A stretch of DNA of 64,000 nucleotides from Actinoplanes sp. M2I2. Its GTDB lineage: Bacteria > Actinomycetota > Actinomycetes > Mycobacteriales > Micromonosporaceae. Each line of letters opens with the position of its first letter. Position 1 is the stretch's first letter. The DNA is taken from assembly GCF_023544445.1 (NCBI RefSeq), contig NZ_JALPVJ010000007.1, positions 310,001 through 374,000 on the forward strand. Reading direction: 5' to 3'. Position numbers and translations under genes: made by a program. Below are positions 58,394 to 64,000 of the stretch, in pieces. Below the pieces are notes generated by a model, which did no database searches, was not told the origin of the DNA, and saw only the letters and a list, made by a program, of their open reading frames with translations.

Positions 58394-59141
58394 CCGCCAG
58401 CCGATCGGACGGGACTACCAGTTGATGGTCAGCGCCCTGGCCGAGGCGACCCGCCGCCGGGACGCCGCGCTCAGCCAGGCCGAGCAGGCCTATCAGGAGA
58501 GCGCCGCGCAGGCCGCGGGTGAGCTGGCCCGGGCCGAGGGCGACGCGCTCTCGGCCGACCGGTGGGCCGGGGCCGCGGCCGCGCAGGTGCTCGACGTGGA
58601 CCGGGAGGCGGCCCGGCTGTGGGACCAGCTGCGGCAGGCCCGCGGCTTGCGGATGCGCTCGCTGGGCGAACTCCCCGAGCCCGCGCCGGTGGAGTCGCTG
58701 CCGCGGGTGGCGCTGCCGAGCGCCGCGTCGTCGCCGGCCTCGTCGACGGCGCCGGGCACGGCGCGCCCGTCGCCCCGGACCCTGCTGGCCCAGGCGGCCG
58801 AACGCATCGACCACACCATCCGCCCGGCCGGCCGGCGGGCGCTGCCGCGCTGGGCGTTGCCGCTGCTGCCCCTGGTCGGGGCGGTGGTGGCCGCGCTGGC
58901 CGGACTGGTCGGCTCGGGTCTGGTCACGTTCGGCAGCACGGGGGTCTGGGGCGGCGCGGTGATCCGCGCGCTGGGCTGGCTGGCGTTCCTCGTGGCGCCC
59001 TCGGCCGGGGTGCCGGTGGCGGCGCTGTTCGCGCATCGGCGGTTGCAGGCGCGCCTGGACATCGGCGGCATCGGGTTGACGCTGCTGGGCGGCATGGTCG
59101 CGGCGACGTTGATGTCGCTGGCCTTCGCATCGACCCGCTGA
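58380..59141 (+). CDS. Coiled-coil membrane partner of the FtsK-like ATPase
   Basis: A 253-aa protein of unknown family. Residues about 10-95 form an Ala-rich coiled coil resembling the one at the start of the ATPase (RRRDAALSQAEQAYQESAAQ). A linker and three membrane segments (about 160-185, 197-220 and 228-250) follow. Its GTG start lies inside the end of the ATPase gene. It probably anchors the motor to the membrane through coiled-coil pairing; this is inference from layout. Confidence 0.75.
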   Translation: MTTRDRQPIGRDYQLMVSALAEATRRRDAALSQAEQAYQESAAQAAGELARAEGDALSADRWAGAAAAQVLDVDREAARLWDQLRQARGLRMRSLGELPEPAPVESLPRVALPSAASSPASSTAPGTARPSPRTLLAQAAERIDHTIRPAGRRALPRWALPLLPLVGAVVAALAGLVGSGLVTFGSTGVWGGAVIRALGWLAFLVAPSAGVPVAALFAHRRLQARLDIGGIGLTLLGGMVAATLMSLAFASTR

Positions 59142-59217
59142 GCCGGCCCGGCCGGGCGCCTGAGGAGCGACCCTCGCCGGACAGCGACATCGCGCCGCTG
59201 CCTCTACGGTCAGGGGC

Positions 59218-60057
59218 ATGGAGTCGGCGATCCGGGTGCGCGCCCTGCGCAAGACCTACCAGGGCACCGTCGCCGTCGACGGGGTCGACCTCGACGTGCC
59301 CCGCGGTGAGATCTTCGCGTTGCTCGGCCCCAACGGCGCCGGCAAGACGACCACCGTGGAGATCCTCGAGGGCTACCGCAAGCGTGACTCGGGCGACGTC
59401 AGCGTGCTCGGTGCCGACCCCGGCACCGCGACGGCGCGGGACCGCGTCGGCATAGTGCTGCAGGGCACCGGGGAGTTCGACGAGCTCACCGTGGGCGAGG
59501 TCGTCCGGCATTTCGCCCGCTTCTACCCCCGGCCCGACGACCCGGTCGCCGTGATCGAGCGGGTCGGGCTGAAGGACAAGGCGCGGGCCCGTACGCACAC
59601 GCTCTCCGGTGGACAGAAGCGCCGCCTCGACGTCGCGCTCGGCATCATCGGCCGGCCGGAGCTGCTCTTCCTGGACGAGCCGACCACCGGCTTCGACCCG
59701 GAGGCGCGCCGCGAGTTCTGGCAGCTCATCCGCGAGCTGCGGACCGGCGGCACCACGATCGTGCTGACCACGCACTATCTGGAGGAGGCCGAGGCGCTGG
59801 CCGACCGGGTCGGGGTGATCGCGCGGGGCCGGCTCATCGCGGTCGACAGCCCGGCCCGCCTCGGTCACCGCGAGTCGGCCGAGGCCACGGTCTCCTGGCG
59901 TACGGCCGAAGGCGCCCCGGCGAGCACCCGGACCGCCACCCCGACCCGGGTCGTGAGCGAGCTGGCCGCCGAGTTCGGGGGCGAGGTGCCGGCGCTGACG
60001 GTGTCGCGCCCGTCGCTGGAGGACGTCTACCTCGAGATGATCGGAGACGTGGCGTGA
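59218..60057 (+). CDS. ABC-2 type exporter ATP-binding protein
   Basis: A 279-aa DrrA-like ATPase with Walker A GPNGAGKT, signature LSGGQKRR, Walker B LLFLDEPTTGFD and switch LTTH, plus a C-terminal tail ending LEDVYLEMIGD. The ATG is 59218, with an AGGGG site and a TACGGT -10 at seven bases. Its stop overlaps the permease start as GTGA. Daunorubicin-like or multidrug export is the family default. Confidence 0.93.
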   Translation: MESAIRVRALRKTYQGTVAVDGVDLDVPRGEIFALLGPNGAGKTTTVEILEGYRKRDSGDVSVLGADPGTATARDRVGIVLQGTGEFDELTVGEVVRHFARFYPRPDDPVAVIERVGLKDKARARTHTLSGGQKRRLDVALGIIGRPELLFLDEPTTGFDPEARREFWQLIRELRTGGTTIVLTTHYLEEAEALADRVGVIARGRLIAVDSPARLGHRESAEATVSWRTAEGAPASTRTATPTRVVSELAAEFGGEVPALTVSRPSLEDVYLEMIGDVA

Positions 60058-60839
60058 CCTCGCTCGGCTATCACCAGGGGGTTCTGGAGGTCCGGCAGTT
60101 CCTGCGCAGCCGCGAGCAGGTCGTCTTCACGCTGGCCTTCCCGGCGATCATGATCGTCGTGTTCGGGTCGATCTTCACCGGGGACATCGGCGCCGGCGTC
60201 GGTTTCACCCAGTACTTCGTGACCGGCATGATCGGCACCGGCCTGATGACCGCGGGCTTCCAGTCGCTGGCCATCCAGATCCCGGCCGAGCGCGACCGCG
60301 GCGTGCTCAAGCGCTTCCTGGGCACCCCGATGCCCAAGTGGGTCTACTTCGCCGGCAAGGTGCTGATGGTCGGCTTCATCGCCGTGCTCGAGACGGTGAT
60401 CCTGCTGGCCGTGGCCACCCTCTTCTTCGGCCTCGACCTGCCCGACAGCGGGGCCAAGTGGCTCACCTTCCTGTGGGTCTCGGCACTCGGCATCACCGCC
60501 TGCACCCTCTGCGGGGTGGCCTTCTCCTCCGTCGCCCGCACCGGTCGCAGCGCGCCCGCCGTCGTCACCCCGGTCGCGCTCGTCCTCCAGTTCATCTCCG
60601 GCGTCTTCTTCGTCTTCACCAGCCTGCCCGGCTGGATGCAGACCGTGGCCGGGCTCTTCCCGCTCAAGTGGTTGTGCCAGGGTCTACGCTCGGTCTTCCT
60701 GCCGGAGTCGTTCGGCGCGCAGGAGCCCGGCGGCTCGTTCGACCTGCCCCGGGTCGCGATCGTGCTCGGCGTGTGGTGCGTGCTCGCTCTCGTCCTCTGT
60801 CTGGTGACGTTCAAATGGACGACAAAGCGCGACGGCTGA
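60054..60839 (+). CDS. ABC-2 type exporter permease
   Basis: A 261-aa membrane protein with about six membrane segments in the ABC-2 plan, including RDRGVLKRFLGTPMPKW before helix 3 and FISGVFFVFTSLPGW. It pairs with the overlapping ATPase. The substrate cannot be deduced. Confidence 0.9.
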   Translation: MTSLGYHQGVLEVRQFLRSREQVVFTLAFPAIMIVVFGSIFTGDIGAGVGFTQYFVTGMIGTGLMTAGFQSLAIQIPAERDRGVLKRFLGTPMPKWVYFAGKVLMVGFIAVLETVILLAVATLFFGLDLPDSGAKWLTFLWVSALGITACTLCGVAFSSVARTGRSAPAVVTPVALVLQFISGVFFVFTSLPGWMQTVAGLFPLKWLCQGLRSVFLPESFGAQEPGGSFDLPRVAIVLGVWCVLALVLCLVTFKWTTKRDG

Positions 60840-60911
60840 GTCTGAGACGCTTGATGCCGGGCGCCGGCGGGTAAACCGGCGTATCCCTGAGCTAAGGAGT
60901 TGGTCGCCGCC

Positions 60912-62207
60912 ATGGGCGGATATGGCTGGCAGATCGTCCTCGTCATCGTGCTGGTGCTGCTCAACGCGGCCTTCTCCGGCAGCGAGATGGCGCTGATCTC
61001 GTTGCGCGACAGCCAGCTGCAACGGCTCGAGCGGCAGTCCCGCACGGGCCGGACGCTGGCCAAGCTGGCCCGTGACCCCAACCGGTTCCTGGCGACCATC
61101 CAGATCGGCATCACGCTGGCCGGCTTCCTGGCCTCGGCCTCGGCCGCGGTGTCGCTGGCCAAGCCGCTGACCGGCCCGCTCAGCTTCCTGGGCACCGCGG
61201 CCAACCCGGTGGCGATCGTGCTCGTCACCATCGTGCTGACCTTCTTCACGCTGGTCGTCGGCGAGCTCGCCCCCAAGCGGGTCGCGATGCAGCGCACCGA
61301 GGGCTGGGCGATGGCCGTGGCCCGTCCGCTCGACATGCTGGCCGCCCTGTCCCGCCCGGCGGTGTGGCTGCTCGGCAAGTCGACCGACCTGGTCGTGCGC
61401 ATCACCGGCAACGACCCGCAGGCCGGACGCGAGGAGGTGACCACCGAGGAGATCCGCGACCTGGTCACCCAGCAGCAGGAGTTCACGCCGGAACAGCGCA
61501 CGATCATCAGCGGCGCGTTCGAGATCGCCGACCGGATCCTGCGGGAGATCCTGGTGCCCCGCCGGGACGTCCTGGTCGTCTCGGCCGAGGCGCCCTCGGC
61601 CGAGGCTCTGACCCAGCTCATCGCCGGCGGCCACTCCCGGGCGCCGGTCACCGGCCCGATGGGGCTCGACGACGTGCTCGGCATCGTGCACCTGCGCGAC
61701 CTGGTGAACGCCGAGGGTCCGGTGCGCCGCCACATGTACGCGCCGCTGTTCCTGCCCGAGACGCTCAAGGTGTCGGACGCGATGCGCCAGATGCGTCTGC
61801 AGCGTCAGCAACTGGCCCTGGTGGTCGACGAGCGCGGCGCGATCGACGGCATGATCACCATGGAGGATCTGGTCGAGGAGGTCGTGGGCGAGATCTACGA
61901 CGAGACCGACCGGGACGTGCAGGGCATCATCCGCGAACCGGACGGCGCGATGCTGCTGCCCGGCACCTTCCCGATCCATGACCTGCCCGACATCGGGGTC
62001 GACGTCGAGAACCTGGACGAGGGCGACTACACCACCGTCGCGGGCCTCGTGCTGGCCCACCTGGGGCACATCCCCACCGAGCCGGGCGAGATCGTGGAGA
62101 TCGACGGCCACGGCGCCGAGGTCGTGGAGGTCACCGGCCGCGCGATCACCAAGGTACGGCTGCGCGTGGCCCAGCGCGACCGCGAGGAGCAGGAGCAGGC
62201 CTCTTAG
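60912..62207 (+). CDS. CNNM/CorC-HlyC family membrane protein
   Basis: A 431-aa protein. A DUF21 membrane domain (about 1-190, four segments, with NAAFSGSEMALISL) precedes a CBS pair (about 205-330) and a CorC_HlyC domain (about 345-420). Family members handle magnesium or cobalt. An AAGGAG site lies 13 bases before ATG 60912; a TTG at 60900 is too close to it. The stop overlaps the convergent small gene by four bases. Confidence 0.9.
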   Translation: MGGYGWQIVLVIVLVLLNAAFSGSEMALISLRDSQLQRLERQSRTGRTLAKLARDPNRFLATIQIGITLAGFLASASAAVSLAKPLTGPLSFLGTAANPVAIVLVTIVLTFFTLVVGELAPKRVAMQRTEGWAMAVARPLDMLAALSRPAVWLLGKSTDLVVRITGNDPQAGREEVTTEEIRDLVTQQQEFTPEQRTIISGAFEIADRILREILVPRRDVLVVSAEAPSAEALTQLIAGGHSRAPVTGPMGLDDVLGIVHLRDLVNAEGPVRRHMYAPLFLPETLKVSDAMRQMRLQRQQLALVVDERGAIDGMITMEDLVEEVVGEIYDETDRDVQGIIREPDGAMLLPGTFPIHDLPDIGVDVENLDEGDYTTVAGLVLAHLGHIPTEPGEIVEIDGHGAEVVEVTGRAITKVRLRVAQRDREEQEQAS

Positions 62208-62527
62208 CTCGCGTCGTTGAAGGCGACCGACAGGACGGCGTGCGCGACCAGCACGGCCTGATCCATCGAGTCGTACGGGCCGACCCGCAGCTCGACCGTG
62301 TGGGTGCCGAAGACCGCGCGCACCGTCCAGCTGTTCGGGTGCCGGTCGTCCTCGCGGCTGTGGTTGACCACCACCTGGGTGGCCGACCGCACGTTGATGG
62401 CCGACCACCGGTCCTCCGTCGTGCCCCACGACCGGAACCAGCCCGGCGCGACGGCCAGCGCGCCCTTGCTCGCCTCGGCGAGCGCCCACTGCATGTCCTC
62501 CGGCGCCGGAGCAGCGCGTGTCGTCAT
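62204..62527 (-). CDS. Hypothetical protein, 107 aa
   Basis: A small soluble protein with AINVRSATQVVVNHSREDDR and TVRAVFGTHTVELRVGPYDS, suggesting a compact beta-rich fold. No known motif. The ATG at 62527 has GGGGG about seven bases upstream and is preferred over a frame twelve codons longer. It is convergent with the CNNM gene. Confidence 0.65.
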   Translation of the reverse strand: MTTRAAPAPEDMQWALAEASKGALAVAPGWFRSWGTTEDRWSAINVRSATQVVVNHSREDDRHPNSWTVRAVFGTHTVELRVGPYDSMDQAVLVAHAVLSVAFNDAS

Positions 62528-62574
62528 GCCATACCCCCATGCCCGCTTTGTCGCTAAAGGCATGGTAAGGCAGG

Positions 62575-63423
62575 TCAGTACGTGTAGAAGCCCTTGCCGC
62601 TCTTCCGGCCCAGGTCACCGGCCTGGACCATGCGCTGCAGCAACTCCGGCGGGAAGAACTTCTCGTCCGCGGTGTCCCGGTAGATGTTGCTCGCCGCGTT
62701 GAGCATGACGTCGAGGCCGGTCAGGTCGACCGTGGCCAGCGGGCCCATCGCGTGCCCGAAGCCCAGCTTCATCACCGTGTCGAGGTCGGCCGCGCTGACC
62801 ACGCCCGACTCGACCAGGCTGATCGCCTCGACCAGGATCGCCGAGAAGAGCCGGTTGGAGACGAAGCCGGCGACGTCACGCTTGACCTCGACGCACGTCT
62901 TGCCGACCTCCTCGGCGTAGGCCCGGGCCGTGGCCAGCGTCTCGTCGGAGGTCTGATAGCCCCGGACCAGCTCGACGAGCTTCATCATGGGCACCGGCGA
63001 GAAGAAGTGGATGCCGACGACGGACTCGGGCCGGGCGGTCACCGTGGCGATCTGGGTGATCGGGATGGCCGAGGTGTTGGTGCCGAGCACGACGTCGGCC
63101 TTGCAGATCTTGTCGAGGGCGCGGAAGACCTCGTGCTTGGCCTCCACCTTCTCGTAGATGGCCTCGACCACCACGTCGGCCTCCGCGGCGGCGTCGAGGT
63201 CGGTGGTGGGAGTGATCCGGGCGAGCGTCGCCTCGGCCTCCTCCTCGGTGATCCGGCCCTTGGCCGCGAACCGGCTCAGCGAGTCGCGGATCGCCGCCAT
63301 GCCGCGACCCGTCGCCGCGTCGTCCACGTCGCGCATGGTGACCTGCCAGCCGGCCTGCGCCGAGACCTGCGCGATGCCGGAACCCATGAGCCCGGAGCCG
63401 ATGACCGCCAAACGACCCGCCAT
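62575..63423 (-). CDS. 3-hydroxybutyryl-CoA dehydrogenase
   Basis: A 282-aa enzyme interconverting 3-hydroxybutyryl-CoA and acetoacetyl-CoA with NAD(P). The Rossmann motif GSGLMGSGIAQ is at the N terminus; catalytic His lies in IHFFSPVPMMKLVEL and the C-terminal domain has DVAGFVSNRLF and GFGHAMGPLATVDLTGLD. Length matches the stand-alone Hbd type. Confidence 0.95.
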   Translation of the reverse strand: MAGRLAVIGSGLMGSGIAQVSAQAGWQVTMRDVDDAATGRGMAAIRDSLSRFAAKGRITEEEAEATLARITPTTDLDAAAEADVVVEAIYEKVEAKHEVFRALDKICKADVVLGTNTSAIPITQIATVTARPESVVGIHFFSPVPMMKLVELVRGYQTSDETLATARAYAEEVGKTCVEVKRDVAGFVSNRLFSAILVEAISLVESGVVSAADLDTVMKLGFGHAMGPLATVDLTGLDVMLNAASNIYRDTADEKFFPPELLQRMVQAGDLGRKSGKGFYTY

Positions 63424-63562
63424 GAAAGTGCACCCCTCTGTGACGCCGGAAACAACTAGCCCACCCTAACGGGGTTCCTGAACGAAGACTCAGCCCAGGG
63501 GTGCCGCCTCGATCGGGGCAATTCGCCGGAAAAAGGTCGCGGAGCGGTGCGAGACTGTGCCC

Positions 63563-63907
63563 ATGGCGTCGGGCAACGGCTGGTATCTCATCGGGCCGCT
63601 GATCGCCGTCGGCCTGGTCGGCTTTCTCGGCGCCGTCTTCTGGCGGATGGGCCTGCAGTGGACGACCGTGCGCGAGCCCGACGTCGCCGGCCTCTCCATC
63701 TTCGGCGAGCCGGAATACGCCGAGTACGAGGATTACGGCCTGCTCTGCCCGGCCGCCGTCACGGCCGACGCCGAGGTCGCCGACGACATCCGCCGGCGGC
63801 TGGGCGACGCCGGGATCAGAGCCACCCGGACGTACGACCGGGAAGGGCGCACCGTCGTGCTGGTCTTCGCCGAGCAGCTCGAGGAAGCCCGCCGGCTGGC
63901 TCTGTAG
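63563..63907 (+). CDS. Small membrane-anchored hypothetical protein
   Basis: A 114-aa protein with one N-terminal membrane segment (about 8-25), an acidic linker (EPEYAEYEDYG), and a soluble domain of about 55 residues that may carry a ferredoxin-like fold (VADDIRRRLGDAGIRAT). Function unknown. ATG 63563 is used; GTG 63557 is possible. Confidence 0.65.
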   Translation: MASGNGWYLIGPLIAVGLVGFLGAVFWRMGLQWTTVREPDVAGLSIFGEPEYAEYEDYGLLCPAAVTADAEVADDIRRRLGDAGIRATRTYDREGRTVVLVFAEQLEEARRLAL

Positions 63908-63932
63908 GGCGGGTCCCGGAAGACGGCGTGTC

Positions 63933-64000
63933 TCAGAAGTCGAACGTCGGCTCGGGCACATCGGCCCGCTCGACCTCGACCCCCAGCTTGGCCAGGTCGG
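63933..64000 (-). CDS. C-terminal end of an unidentified gene (partial)
   Basis: The minus frame reads DLAKLGVEVERADVPEPTFD and then F to a TGA at 63933-63935; the gene runs beyond the window. No family can be assigned from 21 residues. Confidence 0.5.
   Translation of the reverse strand, partial: DLAKLGVEVERADVPEPTFDF

Overview
The window is high-GC actinobacterial DNA, most likely from a Micromonosporaceae species (Actinoplanes-like). The evidence is gene content and order: a block ligA / MetE-like / mnmA / cysteine desulfurase / etfA / etfB that mirrors the mycobacterial Rv3014c-Rv3029c neighbourhood, the actinobacterial mismatch nuclease NucS, the 180-kDa NAD-glutamate dehydrogenase, DUF6232 and DUF6297 proteins, and many GTG starts and 4-nt start/stop overlaps. 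The genus cannot be fixed from the sequence alone. No rRNA, tRNA, CRISPR, insertion sequence, prophage or replication origin was seen. Almost everything looks like chromosomal backbone.

Layout. 1-437 is the tail of an EAL-domain protein. 772-8634 (minus) is the ligA-to-etfB block: DNA ligation, tRNA thiolation and electron-transfer flavoprotein. 8902-9987 holds small membrane proteins. 10000-14756 (minus) holds a TPP enzyme, an Hsp70-like ATPase with a secreted partner, and an enoyl-CoA hydratase. 14813-17121 (plus) holds small membrane proteins and a split PAS / chemoreceptor pair. 17143-21736 holds ribokinase, a lone ABC ATPase, a ROK regulator and a divergent family-3 glycosidase. 21914-23617 is an operon (membrane protein, DCC thiol protein, TetR) behind two identical palindromes. 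24035-26203 is a copper P-type ATPase with a CsoR-type box. 26274-27620 is a small graveyard of gene remnants around a VOC-TPR gene.

27675-32606 is NAD-GDH. 32815-34761 is a lipoprotein PBP. 34769-37942 (minus) holds an arginase-family protein with a very long repetitive tail and a thioredoxin-TPR protein. 38106-43442 is acyl-CoA mutase/C4 metabolism: an isobutyryl-CoA-mutase-like large subunit, MeaB, thiolase and methylmalonyl-CoA epimerase, with a PadR pseudogene between. 43726-46789 is a tandem pair of DivIVA/Scy-like coiled-coil proteins. 46819-53674 holds transport, ALDH, an ABC exporter and NucS. 53745-59141 holds two membrane proteins followed by an FtsK-like ATPase and its coiled-coil membrane partner. 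59218-63907 holds an ABC-2 exporter, a CNNM/CorC protein and 3-hydroxybutyryl-CoA dehydrogenase.

The acyl-CoA genes (etfBA, enoyl-CoA hydratase, thiolase, 3-hydroxyacyl-CoA dehydrogenase, mutase, epimerase, MeaB) together suggest active short- and branched-chain acyl-CoA metabolism. The most unusual signals are the FtsK-like ATPase/partner pair, the in-frame minisatellites in four unrelated genes (including an essential-type ligase with two low-complexity expansions), the mutase specificity residues, the precise TetR operator layout, and several pseudogene scars.
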